Shown: one piece after another, positions 33,455 to 42,820 of the stretch
How the letters are laid out: the number at the start of each line of letters is the position of its first letter
How positions within the stretch are numbered: position 1 is the stretch's first letter
Origin: Rhodovibrionaceae bacterium
Lineage (GTDB): Bacteria > Pseudomonadota > Alphaproteobacteria > Kiloniellales > DSM-21159
DNA length: 64,000 bases
Assembly (NCBI GenBank): GCA_028279885.1
Contig: JANQMX010000109.1
Coordinates: 1-64,000 of the forward strand
Reading direction: 5' to 3'
Notes under the pieces: model-generated
Database searches by the model: none
What the model was told of the DNA's origin: nothing
Seen by the model: the letters and a program-made list of their open reading frames with translations, nothing else
Position numbers and translations under genes: made by a program

Positions 33455-36400
33455 CTCGAGCACCAAGACGATGACCCGCAAGTATCGCTTGGCCGAGGGC
33501 GGCCTGATCGACCGCAGCAAGACCATCAGCTTCACCTTCAACGGCGAGCGGCTGACCGGTCATCCGGGCGATAGCCTTGCGTCCGCCCTGCTGGCCAACG
33601 GCAAGCGTCTCGTCGGCCGCAGCTTCAAGTATCACCGGCCGCGCGGCATCGTCACCGCCGGGCCGGAAGAGCCGAACGCGCTGGTCCAGGTCGGCCGCGA
33701 CCCGGCGACCGACCCGAACCTGCGGGCGACGCAAGTGGAGCTCTTCGACGGCCTGACCGCCATGCCGCAGAATGCCTGGCCCTCGCTGGAGCATGACGTG
33801 GGCGAAGTGAACAGCGCCCTCTCCCGCTTTTTCCCGGCGGGCTTCTATTACAAGACCTTCATGTGGCCGGCCGGCGCCTGGGAAACCTACGAAGAGGTCA
33901 TCCGCAGCGCCGCTGGTCTCGGCAAGGCGCCGACCGGCAAAGACCCGGACCGCTATGACAAGACCTATGCCCACTGCGACCTGCTGGTGGTCGGCGGCGG
34001 ACCGGCAGGATTGGCTGCGGCCCTGGTCGCCGCGCGTGCCGGCGCGCGGGTCATCCTGGCCGAGCAGGACAGCCGTTTAGGCGGACGGCTGCTCAGCGAG
34101 CCGCAGAGCGAGATCGACGGCAAGCCGGCGCTCGACTGGGTCGAGGCCGCGGAAGAGGAGCTGCGGCAGAGCCCAGAGGTGCGGGTGCTCACCCGCACCA
34201 ACGCCTTTGCCTACTTCGACCACAACTTCGTTGCCTTGCACGAGCAGGTCACCGATCACCTCCCCGCCGATGAGCGTCCTGTGGAGTTGCCGCGCCAGCG
34301 GCTCTGGAAGGTGCGGGCCAAGCAGGTGGTGCTGGCGACCGGCGCCATCGAGCGCCCCTTGGTCTTCTGCGGCAACGACCGCCCCGGCGTCATGCTCGCC
34401 TCCGCCGCGTCCAGCTACGTCAAACGCTACGGCGTCGCGCCTGGCGAGCGGGCCGTGCTCTTCACCAACAACGACGGCGGCTACCGCGCTGCGCTCGATC
34501 TGCTGGACGCGGGCGTCAGAATCGCCGCCGTGGTCGACCTGCGCGAGGAGCCGAGCGGGCCGCTGACCGAAGCGGCGAAGGAGCGCGGCCTGCGCATCCT
34601 GGCCAACTACGCGGTCGTCGCCACCAAGGGACGCAAGCTGCTCACCTCCGTCAGCGCTGCGCGCCTCTCGGGCGACGGCAAGTCGATCAGCGGCGCACCG
34701 CAAGAGCTCGAGTGCGATCTCCTGATGGTGAGCGGCGGCTGGAACCCGACGGTGCACCTCTACTGCCAGGCCAAGGGCAAGATCACCTGGCGCGAGGACA
34801 TCGCCGGCTTCGTGCCGGAGACGGGCGGGCCGAAGGGCGTGAGCTGCGCCGGCGCGGTCAACGGCGTCTATCCTCTGGGCGACTGCCTGCGCGAAGGTCA
34901 GCAAGCCGGTGTTGCGGCCGCCCGTACCCTTGGCATGGAGGTGACGGAGAGCGCTGCGCCCCAGGCGGAGGGACAGGACTTCTTGCCGGCGCGCTGGATG
35001 TACCTGGTGCCGAGCACCGCTCCGACCGGGCACGGCGGCAAAGCCTTCGTCGACCAGCAGAACGACGTAACGGCGGCAGACCTGCTGCTGGCTCTGCGGG
35101 AGGGCTATCGCTCCATCGAGCACGTCAAGCGCTACACCACCACCGGGATGGGCACAGACCAAGGCAAGCTCGGCAACGTCAATGCTATCGGCATCGTCGC
35201 CGAGCATCTCGGCAAGCCCCTGCCCGAGGTCGGCGTCACCACCTTCCGCCCGCCCTACACGCCGGTCACCTTCGGCGCCTTCATGGGCCGCGACGTTGAC
35301 GCCCTGCTCGACCCTCTGCGCAAAACCCCGATCGACAGCTGGCATGTCCGCTCCGGCGCCGCCTTTGAGGATGTCGGCCAGTGGCGCCGCGCCTGGTACT
35401 ACCCCAAGCCGGGCGAGGACATTCACAAGGCGGTCAACCGCGAGGTTGCGGCGGTGCGCCAGGCGGTCGGCATCATGGATGCCAGTACCCTGGGCAAGAT
35501 CGACATCCAGGGCCCGGACGCCGCCGAGTTCCTCAACCGGGTCTACACCAACGCCTGGAAGAAGCTGGCCGTCGGCAAGGCTCGCTACGGCCTGATGCTC
35601 GGCGAGGACGGCATGGTGATGGACGACGGCGTGACTGCGCGTCTTGGTGAGAACCGCTATCTCATGACCACCACCACCGGCAACGCAGCCAGCGTGATGG
35701 GGCACCTGGAGGAGTGGCTGCAGACCGAGTGGCCGGAGCTCAAGGTCTACTTGACCAGTGTGACCGAGCAGTTCGCCACCGTCTCCCTCGCCGGTCCCTA
35801 CGCCCGCACCGTGCTGGCCCAGTTGACTGATATCGACCTCTCGCCCAACGCGCTCCCGCACATGTGCTTGAGCGAGGGCGAGGTCGCCGGCGCGCCGGCC
35901 CGGGTGGTCCGCGTCTCCTTCACAGGCGAGGCGGCCTTCGAGATCAACGTGCCCTCCAGCTACGGCCTTGCCGTCTGGGAGGCCTGCATGCGCGCTGGCG
36001 AGCCCTACGGCATCACCCCCTACGGCACCGAGGCGATGCACGTGCTGCGCGCCGAGAAGGGCTACATCATCATCGGCCAGGAGACCGACGGCTCGGTGAC
36101 CCCGATCGACCTCGGCATGGACTGGATTCTCTCCAAGACCAAGGACTATATCGGCCGCCGCTCGCTGAAGCGGCCAGACATACTGAAGAGCGACCGCAAG
36201 CAGCTCGTCGGCCTGCTGACGGAGAACCCGCAAACCGTGCTGCCGGAAGGTGCGCAGCTGGTGGAGGAGCTGAAGGCGACGCCGCCCATGACGATGGTCG
36301 GCCACGTCACCTCCAGCTACTACAGCCCCAACTGCGGCCACTCCATCGCGCTGGCCCTGGTCAAGGGCGGGCAGGCGAAGCAGGGCGAGACGCTCTTCGC

Positions 36401-36485
36401 CCCCATGCTGGACGGCGGCCGCATCGCCTGCACCATCACCAGCCCCGTGTTCTTCGACCCGGAAGGAGAGCGCCTCCGTGCCTAA
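33447..36485 (+). CDS. soxA: Sarcosine oxidase alpha subunit
   Basis: 1012 residues, normal length. An N-terminal ferredoxin-like part (about 30-90, RSFKYHRPRGI) is followed by an NAD-binding/oxidoreductase part with GGGPAG at 183-188. A C-terminal aminomethyltransferase (GcvT) domain starts around 600 and binds THF: VGIMDASTLGKIDIQGPDAA is its start region and LRAEKGYIIIGQETDG lies later. The THF domain takes the methyl carbon as 5,10-methylene-THF. The start overlaps soxD, the end overlaps soxG by eight bases. Confidence 0.96.
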   Translation: MSDSSTKTMTRKYRLAEGGLIDRSKTISFTFNGERLTGHPGDSLASALLANGKRLVGRSFKYHRPRGIVTAGPEEPNALVQVGRDPATDPNLRATQVELFDGLTAMPQNAWPSLEHDVGEVNSALSRFFPAGFYYKTFMWPAGAWETYEEVIRSAAGLGKAPTGKDPDRYDKTYAHCDLLVVGGGPAGLAAALVAARAGARVILAEQDSRLGGRLLSEPQSEIDGKPALDWVEAAEEELRQSPEVRVLTRTNAFAYFDHNFVALHEQVTDHLPADERPVELPRQRLWKVRAKQVVLATGAIERPLVFCGNDRPGVMLASAASSYVKRYGVAPGERAVLFTNNDGGYRAALDLLDAGVRIAAVVDLREEPSGPLTEAAKERGLRILANYAVVATKGRKLLTSVSAARLSGDGKSISGAPQELECDLLMVSGGWNPTVHLYCQAKGKITWREDIAGFVPETGGPKGVSCAGAVNGVYPLGDCLREGQQAGVAAARTLGMEVTESAAPQAEGQDFLPARWMYLVPSTAPTGHGGKAFVDQQNDVTAADLLLALREGYRSIEHVKRYTTTGMGTDQGKLGNVNAIGIVAEHLGKPLPEVGVTTFRPPYTPVTFGAFMGRDVDALLDPLRKTPIDSWHVRSGAAFEDVGQWRRAWYYPKPGEDIHKAVNREVAAVRQAVGIMDASTLGKIDIQGPDAAEFLNRVYTNAWKKLAVGKARYGLMLGEDGMVMDDGVTARLGENRYLMTTTTGNAASVMGHLEEWLQTEWPELKVYLTSVTEQFATVSLAGPYARTVLAQLTDIDLSPNALPHMCLSEGEVAGAPARVVRVSFTGEAAFEINVPSSYGLAVWEACMRAGEPYGITPYGTEAMHVLRAEKGYIIIGQETDGSVTPIDLGMDWILSKTKDYIGRRSLKRPDILKSDRKQLVGLLTENPQTVLPEGAQLVEELKATPPMTMVGHVTSSYYSPNCGHSIALALVKGGQAKQGETLFAPMLDGGRIACTITSPVFFDPEGERLRA

Positions 36486-37119
36486 CACCCACCTGAGACG
36501 CTCGCCCCTGGCGCAACTTGGCCTCGGCGCCCTGGCAACCAACGCCCGCGGCCCAGAGCAAAACGTCGCCCTGCGCAGCATTCCCTTTCAGACCGCCATC
36601 AATCTGCGCGGACCGGCGAAGGACGATCGCTTTGCCCGCGCAGTCGAGGAGATTGTCGGCACGCCTTTGCCAGCGGCCTGTCGAGCCCTGCCCGGCAAGG
36701 GCGATCTGCGCCTGCTCTGGCTTGGTCCCGACGAATGGCTGGCCGTTGCGCCGCCTGACCAGGCGCACCTGATCGGCGTCATGGAGAGCGCCTTCGGTGT
36801 GTTGGAGCGCGCCCTCTCCGGCCAGCACGTTGCGGTCAATGACGTCAACGACAACTACACCACCATCGAGGTGAGCGGTCCCCGCAGCATCGACCTGCTG
36901 TCTAAGGGTTGCCCACTCGACCTGCATCCCTCGGCTTTCCCCAGCGGCAGCTGTGCCCAAAGCCTGGTCGCCAAGGCAGAGGTCATCCTGGATCGGGATG
37001 ATAAACCGTCGGAGCTGCGCTTTCGCCTGATGGTGCGGCCAAGCTTTGCCGAGTATCTCTGGGCCTGGCTCAGCGATGCGGGCCAGGAGTACGGGCTCAG
37101 CGTGCTGACAAGCCCCTAG
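36478..37119 (+). CDS. soxG: Sarcosine oxidase gamma subunit
   Basis: 213 residues, GTG start within the last codons of soxA. SoxG features are INLRGPAKDDRFARAVEEIV, LWLGPDEWLAVAPPD and VNDNYTTIEVSGPRSIDLL, a degenerate GcvT-like fold that completes the heterotetramer. It ends convergent with the EamA transporter gene. Confidence 0.93.
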   Translation: MPNTHLRRSPLAQLGLGALATNARGPEQNVALRSIPFQTAINLRGPAKDDRFARAVEEIVGTPLPAACRALPGKGDLRLLWLGPDEWLAVAPPDQAHLIGVMESAFGVLERALSGQHVAVNDVNDNYTTIEVSGPRSIDLLSKGCPLDLHPSAFPSGSCAQSLVAKAEVILDRDDKPSELRFRLMVRPSFAEYLWAWLSDAGQEYGLSVLTSP

Positions 37120-38033
37120 GCTTTTCTGCGCACGGACGAAAGTAGCAGGCCGAACAGGACCAAGCCGCCACCGGCCAAGTGGAACATGGCCAGCTGCTCG
37201 CCAAGCAGCAGCACCGCCAAGACCGAGTTGTAGACCGGCATCAGGTACATCAAGAGACTGGTGCGGGACGCGCCCAGCTTGCGCTGAATATAGGTGTAGG
37301 AAAGGTAGGCAAAGCAGGACGCCACCACGGCCAGGAACAGCATGATGCCGAGCGTCCGAGCATTCAGGGTCGTGGGCTCCCACTGCGCCTCCCAAGCCAG
37401 GAAGGGCAGCATGCAGATCACGCCGCAGGCGGCAATCGCCACGAAGCGCGGCAGAACCTCAAGCCTGCTCGGGCGGTGCAGGATCAACACGCTGTAGACC
37501 GCCCAGGCCGTCATCGATGCCAGCGTCCAGATGTCACCGACAGTGAAGCTGAGCGAGGTCAGCACGCCAAGACTGCCCTGGCAGAGAATGATGACGACCC
37601 CGAGCAGCGCCAGGCCGAGACCCGTTCCCTGGCGGGCGCTCATCGCCTCGCCGTAGATGTAACGCGCCAAGAGCACGATCAGGACCGGCGAGGCAGCGTA
37701 GATCAGGCCGATGTTGGTCGCTGTGGTGGTGTCGGCCGCGATGTAGACGAAGGCCCCGCAGACACCCATGCCGAGTGCCCCGAGCAGCATGAGATCTGGC
37801 AGCTCCTTGAGCACGGTCTGGCGGTGGCGCCAAAGCACCGCGGCCGTGAAAGGCAGCATCAAGAGGACGACGAAGCCCCAGCGGCCGACGGCCAAGGCCA
37901 CCGGCGGCACCAGATCGGCGGCGGCCCGCGCCACCAGCATGTTGCTGACGAAGAAGCAGGGGGCGATGAACAGCATGATCTGGGCCAGACGCAGATCGCC
38001 GCGACCGCTCAATCTCTCCGCACTGGTCGTCAT
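37116..38033 (-). CDS. DMT-superfamily EamA transporter
   Basis: 305 residues with about ten hydrophobic helices in two EamA repeats (repeat 1 about 15-150, repeat 2 about 165-295). Marks include NIGLIYAASPVLIVLLARYIY near the end of repeat 1 and LLMYLMPVYNSVLAVLLLGE near the end of repeat 2. Such proteins export small metabolites or amino acids. Its ATG overlaps the stop of the MFS gene (ATGA), so the two transporters are co-translated. Substrate unknown; the neighbourhood suggests a methylated amine or amino acid. Confidence 0.85.
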   Translation of the reverse strand: MTTSAERLSGRGDLRLAQIMLFIAPCFFVSNMLVARAAADLVPPVALAVGRWGFVVLLMLPFTAAVLWRHRQTVLKELPDLMLLGALGMGVCGAFVYIAADTTTATNIGLIYAASPVLIVLLARYIYGEAMSARQGTGLGLALLGVVIILCQGSLGVLTSLSFTVGDIWTLASMTAWAVYSVLILHRPSRLEVLPRFVAIAACGVICMLPFLAWEAQWEPTTLNARTLGIMLFLAVVASCFAYLSYTYIQRKLGASRTSLLMYLMPVYNSVLAVLLLGEQLAMFHLAGGGLVLFGLLLSSVRRKA

Positions 38034-39301
38034 GCGCGACGCAACCGCGGCAGATGCAGCAGGAACCAGCCAAACGCGAGGAGCTGCAAAGCCAGACAGG
38101 CCATGAAGGCGCTCTGGTAGGCCTCGGCTGGGAAGACGCCCTCGACCGGCTCCCAAAAGTCCAGGACAACGCCAACCGCCGCCTGGTATCCGAAGGCAGC
38201 AAAGAAGGCGAGCATGTTGATCGCGGTGTTCGCCCGCCCCGACAGCGCCAGCCCGAAGTGGCTGGAGTAAAGGGGGTACGCCAGCATCGCGACATTGCTG
38301 GTCAGGGTGAAGAAGGGCCAAAGCCAGCCGCCGCGTGGTGCAACCTCCAGAATGATCAGGATCTGCGCCAGGAAAAAGAGCGGGACACCGATGCCGATGA
38401 CTCGAATCAAAGGAATGCCGGCACGCTGCGCCAAGTCGGCTGTAATGCCGATCATCAGCGAGCCGACGGTCAGGCCCGCGGCGATGACAAAGAGCTGGCT
38501 GGCCATCCCCGCTTCATCGAAGCCAGCCACGTCGCGCAGCCAGGGGCCAGCCCACAAGCCCTGCAACGCCATCCCGGCCGAAACGGTGAGACAGGTGACC
38601 GGCGCCAAGGCCCAGAAGTAGCCGCTCCGGAAGACCTCCGCGACACCACGGAGCTGCTGCTTGGCAGTTTGGCGTGCGGCCCCGCCTTCCCGCTCAGGCA
38701 CCACCAGGCGAATGGTCAGCGCAACCAGCACGGTCAGTCCGGCCAAGACCAAGAAAACCTCGCGCCAGGACAGAGCATGCATGGCCAGCTCGACCGGCTG
38801 CGTCGCCGCCATGGCACCCAGCCCGCCCATGGCGACGAAGGCGCCATTGACCAGCGGCCAGCGCGCCTCGGGAAACCAGAGCACGATGGCCTTGAAGGAA
38901 GCCATGAGGCCGCCGGCGACGCCGAGACCGATCAAGGCACGGCCGAGCAGCAGGGTGTCGCGGCTCTCCCCATAGGCGAAGATCAGGGCGCCCAGGGCAG
39001 CAAAGAGCAGCAACACGGACTGTACCCGCCGCGGTCCGAAGCGGTCGAGCAGCATGCCCAGCGGCACCTGGAAGGCGGCGAAGGTTAGGAAATAGGCGGC
39101 GGTGAGGAGCCCCAGATCGGTGGCGCTGAGCCCCAGATCGTCGGTCAGGCGCCCGGAAATGACGGCGTTGACGCTGCGGAAAAGGTAGGAGAGGAAATAG
39201 CCGCCGGCAAAAGGAAGAAAGACCAGGACCACGGCCTGCCAGCCGCCTGCCCCGCCTCTCGAAGCCGCCTGCGGCCCGGTCATGTCGGCTTGCCTATTCA
39301 T
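38030..39301 (-). CDS. MFS transporter
   Basis: 423 residues, about 12 membrane helices. MFS motif A-like MLLDRFGPRRVQ sits between helices 2 and 3, and FRSVNAVISGRLTDDLGLSA precedes it, similar to the nitrate/anion-type MFS. ATG 39301 is used; ATG 39283 is an alternative. Coupled to the EamA gene downstream. Substrate not predictable. Confidence 0.85.
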   Translation of the reverse strand: MNRQADMTGPQAASRGGAGGWQAVVLVFLPFAGGYFLSYLFRSVNAVISGRLTDDLGLSATDLGLLTAAYFLTFAAFQVPLGMLLDRFGPRRVQSVLLLFAALGALIFAYGESRDTLLLGRALIGLGVAGGLMASFKAIVLWFPEARWPLVNGAFVAMGGLGAMAATQPVELAMHALSWREVFLVLAGLTVLVALTIRLVVPEREGGAARQTAKQQLRGVAEVFRSGYFWALAPVTCLTVSAGMALQGLWAGPWLRDVAGFDEAGMASQLFVIAAGLTVGSLMIGITADLAQRAGIPLIRVIGIGVPLFFLAQILIILEVAPRGGWLWPFFTLTSNVAMLAYPLYSSHFGLALSGRANTAINMLAFFAAFGYQAAVGVVLDFWEPVEGVFPAEAYQSAFMACLALQLLAFGWFLLHLPRLRRA

Positions 39302-39423
39302 TTTGGTCGGTCGGAAGCTAGGAGCCCGCCCCTTCTGGAGCAAGGAATGAGCGATCTACCCAACGCGCATGACTTGACGCATAGTGCCGCGATGCAACCC
39401 GTTCCTCAGAGATTTTGTTTCCC

Positions 39424-40254
39424 ATGACAGCACCGAGCCGCTATTGGGCCGAACTCACCACGGCAGACTTTGCTGTGCTCGACCCGGCGACGACCGTCGC
39501 CGTACTGCCGGTCGCGGCCATTGAGCAGCACGGACCGCACCTGCCCCTGTCGGTCGATGCGACTATCAACGAAGGCATCCTTGCCGAGGCGGCGTCCAGA
39601 GCGCCGAGCGACCTCTCCTTCCTCATCCTGCCGGAGCAGAGCATCGGCCGCTCGGAAGAGCACCTCGCCTTTCCCGGCACGCTGACGATCGCGCCCGACA
39701 CTCTGGCCAAGGCTTGGGGTGAGATCGGGCGTTGCGTGCATCGGGCAGGACTCCGCAAGCTCTTGCTCTTCAACAGCCATGGCGGCCAGCCCCAGGTGCT
39801 CGACATCGTCGCGCGGGACCTGCGGGTCACGCTCGGCATGCTGGTGGCCTGGTGCAACTGGTGGCGCCTTGGCCTTCCGGAAGAGGGCCTGCCGGGCGCC
39901 GAGGAACTCAAGCACGGCATCCATGGAGGCGCGCTGGAAACGGCGATCATGCTGCATCTCCGGCCCGATTTGGTGCGGCAGGATAAGATCGCCGACTTCC
40001 GATCTCTCTCTCAAGATATGGCCGACGACTACGAGCTGCTTTCTCCGCTCGGCCAAACCGCTTTTTCTTGGATGACGCAGGATCTCAATCCAACCGGCGC
40101 GGTGGGCGATGCAACCCAGGCCAGCGCCGAGCTGGGCCGGCTCCTGGTTACCCACGCAGCCGACCGCTTGCTGTTCTTCCTGGACGAGCTGGCGCGCTTT
40201 CCGTTGGACAAGCTGACAGAGCAAACAGTCCACAAGCCCGCCGGCGGCAACTGA
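39424..40254 (+). CDS. Creatininase-family amidohydrolase
   Basis: 276 residues. IEQHGPHLPLSVDA gives E34, H36 and D45, the same numbers as the metal ligands of Pseudomonas creatininase. The later motif is NSHGGQ (H119), where creatininase has H-x-E; the Glu ligand is replaced by Gly, as in family members that are not creatininases. Creatininase would fit the sarcosine theme (creatinine to creatine to sarcosine), but no creatinase is in the window. The exact substrate is therefore open. Confidence 0.8.
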   Translation: MTAPSRYWAELTTADFAVLDPATTVAVLPVAAIEQHGPHLPLSVDATINEGILAEAASRAPSDLSFLILPEQSIGRSEEHLAFPGTLTIAPDTLAKAWGEIGRCVHRAGLRKLLLFNSHGGQPQVLDIVARDLRVTLGMLVAWCNWWRLGLPEEGLPGAEELKHGIHGGALETAIMLHLRPDLVRQDKIADFRSLSQDMADDYELLSPLGQTAFSWMTQDLNPTGAVGDATQASAELGRLLVTHAADRLLFFLDELARFPLDKLTEQTVHKPAGGN

Positions 40255-40260
40255 CACCCA

Positions 40261-41676
40261 CTACTGCCGGTGGGCGACGTAGAGCTCGCTTTCGACGCCG
40301 AGATAGCCGTTCCAAGCGAACCAGTAGGCGACGTGCCCCGGCACCCGCGAGAGGCGCGTGCCGTCAGGGCCGGTCAGCTGTTCCTCTCCGACCCGCCAGA
40401 TGCCGTCGGATGCCTTAAGCGCATCGCTGTCACCGGCCACAGCCTCGAAATCGCGGCCGCGGCGTTCGTATGCCCGTACGGTCCGGGTCGCTTGGTCGCC
40501 GATCAGCACCAGCTCGCGGGGGCCGATGGCATCGTTGATCACAGCGCCCTCGGCGAAGGCCTCGAGCGGCCAGGCTTTGGAATGGCCCACGTCTCGAATG
40601 CCGAAGACGTAGTCTTTCTGCTTGTGCCGTCGCTGATCGACCACGGCCGGGAACATCAGGTCGTCGCTGGCGAAGTAGGCCTGATAGACCACGCCCGAGC
40701 CGTAGTCGCGGGCGTGCCCGGTCTCTAGAGACAGGACCTTGGTATCGGGATGGCTCTCCCGCCAGCGCTTCCAGGAGGTGATGGCGACCGGCCGGATCTT
40801 GAGGGTGATACCGCTGTCGACCAGCGGTCCCACCACCGGCTGGCCGGTGAACTGGTTCCACAGGCTGTCGGTCTCCCGGTCGAACATCAGCTTGTTGGAA
40901 CGATAGAGCAGCCCGGAGGAGCCGAAGATGAAGGGCTTCTCGCGCCCCTCCACCTGCGTCTCGAAGAGAATGCCGGCGCCGCAGAGGGTGCAGTAGGCCA
41001 GTGCCACCGGCACGCCGCCGATCACCTCGTTGAACATCTCATGCCAGCCCATGATGCGCAGCGGATAGGCGCGCGCATCGCCCGCGATCTCGACGCCGAA
41101 AACGAGATCGTCGTCCAGCAGATAGTGGGCGTCGGCGACCGAGACGTGCTTGGGATTGTCGAGCGAGGGAATGCCGTCTACCTCGACGCCCCCCCAGGTG
41201 ATCTCCTCGAGGCGGATCTTCATGCTGTCGAGGGTGTCCTGATTGGGCAGGAAGCGCAGGAACTCGGGGTCCAGCCGGCCGAGCACCTCGCGCTTCACGG
41301 CAGCAAAGCTGTAGTGTGGCGCGACCTGAGGATTCGCCTCCTGCCAAACCATCCAGTCGAACCAGCCGCTGGCGTCATGCCCGGTGAGCGTTTTGAGCCC
41401 ATGAGAGAGCGCCCGCGTCTCCCGTCGCCGGTAGCGCAGCGCCAGGATCATGGCCGCCGCCACATCAGGTTCACCGCGGGTGGTCAGCGCGCCGACCGCA
41501 TCAACGATCTCCTGCCTACTGCCGAACACCAGCGTTCGGCTGAGCTGGGCGACGTCAAGCGGCGCCCCTTGCGCCCGAGCCGTGCTCACGCCAGCGGCTG
41601 TCAGCATCGGCGAAACGACGATGGCGGTCGTCATATCCCGCCGGGACAGACCTTGTGAAACGATGTGTCGCACCAT
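40261..41676 (-). CDS. DUF3179 domain protein with Tat-type signal
   Basis: 471 residues from ATG 41676 (ribosome site GGAGGAG). The N-terminus has a twin-arginine pattern LSRRDMTTAIVVSPM, so Tat export is likely. An extra N-terminal helical part (about 40-140) precedes the DUF3179 domain: GIPSLDNPKHVSVADAHYLL, GDARAYPLRIMGWHEMFNE, LAYCTLCGAGILFE with CxxC, FDRETDSLWNQFTGQPVVGP. Unknown function. The signal type differs from the Sec-exported paralogue at 26673. It converges with the creatininase-family gene and is divergent from arginase. Confidence 0.82.
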   Translation of the reverse strand: MVRHIVSQGLSRRDMTTAIVVSPMLTAAGVSTARAQGAPLDVAQLSRTLVFGSRQEIVDAVGALTTRGEPDVAAAMILALRYRRRETRALSHGLKTLTGHDASGWFDWMVWQEANPQVAPHYSFAAVKREVLGRLDPEFLRFLPNQDTLDSMKIRLEEITWGGVEVDGIPSLDNPKHVSVADAHYLLDDDLVFGVEIAGDARAYPLRIMGWHEMFNEVIGGVPVALAYCTLCGAGILFETQVEGREKPFIFGSSGLLYRSNKLMFDRETDSLWNQFTGQPVVGPLVDSGITLKIRPVAITSWKRWRESHPDTKVLSLETGHARDYGSGVVYQAYFASDDLMFPAVVDQRRHKQKDYVFGIRDVGHSKAWPLEAFAEGAVINDAIGPRELVLIGDQATRTVRAYERRGRDFEAVAGDSDALKASDGIWRVGEEQLTGPDGTRLSRVPGHVAYWFAWNGYLGVESELYVAHRQ

Positions 41677-41781
41677 GACGCTCCTCCACCTGCCCAGGGG
41701 CAAGAGGTGTTGTCGGCCCTGTTCCCGCGCAACGCTGCTCACCGATACGTGTCGTTCGGTTAGAAATCACACTGAAAAAGG

Positions 41782-41797
41782 TTCCTTTGTTAAGGAA
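41782..41797. promoter_or_regulatory. Inverted repeat upstream of arginase gene
   Basis: TTCCTT (41782-41787) and AAGGAA (41792-41797) flank TGTT, 68 bases before the arginase start in the divergent intergenic region. A candidate operator for arginine-responsive control, with no direct support for the regulator. Confidence 0.3.
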
Positions 41798-41864
41798 GAC
41801 GCTTCCGGCGTGCTGTTGTATGCTGCAAGCCACGTCTTTGAGGCCCAGGCGAGAGAGAACCGGC

Positions 41865-42812
41865 ATGAACGAGGGAAGAGAGGCGCAGACCATTGCCCTG
41901 ATCGGAGCGCCCACGGATATCGGCGCCGCCCACCGCGGCAGCTCCATGGGGCCGGAAGCGTTGCGGGTCGCGGAAATCGACCTCATGCTGCGCCGGCTGG
42001 GGCATGAGGTGATCGATCTGGGCAACATCGCCGGCCCAGCCAACCCCAACGCGCAGACGGTCAACGGCTATCGCCATCTCTCTGAGGCCGTCGCTTGGTG
42101 CCAAGCTCTTCATGATGCCGTCTACGCCGCTCTGAAAGCGGGGGACTGCCCTATCATGATGGGGGGCGACCATGCCTTGGCGGTTGGCTCCATCGCCGCC
42201 GTCGCACGTCACTGCGCGGAGCAGGACACCCCTTTGACGGTACTCTGGTTCGATGCCCATGCCGATTTCAACACGCCGGCGACCTCGCCGTCGGGCAACA
42301 TCCACGGCATGCCGGCGGCGGTGCTCTGCGGTGAAGGCCCATCGGAGCTGATGGCCATCGGCCACGCCGAACCCATGCTGGAGACAGAAGGACTGATACA
42401 GGTCGGAATCCGCTCAGTGGACCATGTCGAAAAGCGGGCGGTGGTCGAGAACGGGCATGAGGTCTACGACATGCGCCGTATCGACGAGCTGGGCATGCGG
42501 GCGGTGATGGAAGAGGCGCTGAATACGGCAGCCCGACGCGGCGGCCACCTGCACGTCAGCTTCGACGTCGACTTTTTGGACCCCAGCATTGCGCCTGGGG
42601 TCGGTACCACCGTGACCGGCGGCCCCAACTATCGCGAAGCCCAACTCTGCATGGAGATGGTGCACGATTCCGGGCTGCTCGGCTCGCTGGATATCGTCGA
42701 GCTCAACCCGGCGCTAGACTATCAGAACGCCACAGCGCTCCTGATGGTGGAACTGGTCGCCAGCCTGTTCGGCGAGCAGATCCTGAGCCGCCACAAATCC
42801 TCGTTTAACTAG
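41865..42812 (+). CDS. rocF: Arginase
   Basis: 315 residues of the ureohydrolase family. Manganese ligands are H103 in [11 protein letters not shown]130-H132-D134 in WFDAHADFN, and the [12 protein letters not shown] motif near 235. The [15 protein letters not shown] start and [20 protein letters not shown] end mark arginase rather than agmatinase. It splits arginine into ornithine and urea. The start follows GAGAGAG. Ornithine aminotransferase follows after eight bases, giving a two-step route from arginine to glutamate semialdehyde. Confidence 0.93.
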   Translation: MNEGREAQTIALIGAPTDIGAAHRGSSMGPEALRVAEIDLMLRRLGHEVIDLGNIAGPANPNAQTVNGYRHLSEAVAWCQALHDAVYAALKAGDCPIMMGGDHALAVGSIAAVARHCAEQDTPLTVLWFDAHADFNTPATSPSGNIHGMPAAVLCGEGPSELMAIGHAEPMLETEGLIQVGIRSVDHVEKRAVVENGHEVYDMRRIDELGMRAVMEEALNTAARRGGHLHVSFDVDFLDPSIAPGVGTTVTGGPNYREAQLCMEMVHDSGLLGSLDIVELNPALDYQNATALLMVELVASLFGEQILSRHKSSFN

Positions 42813-42820
42813 TCAAAGCC

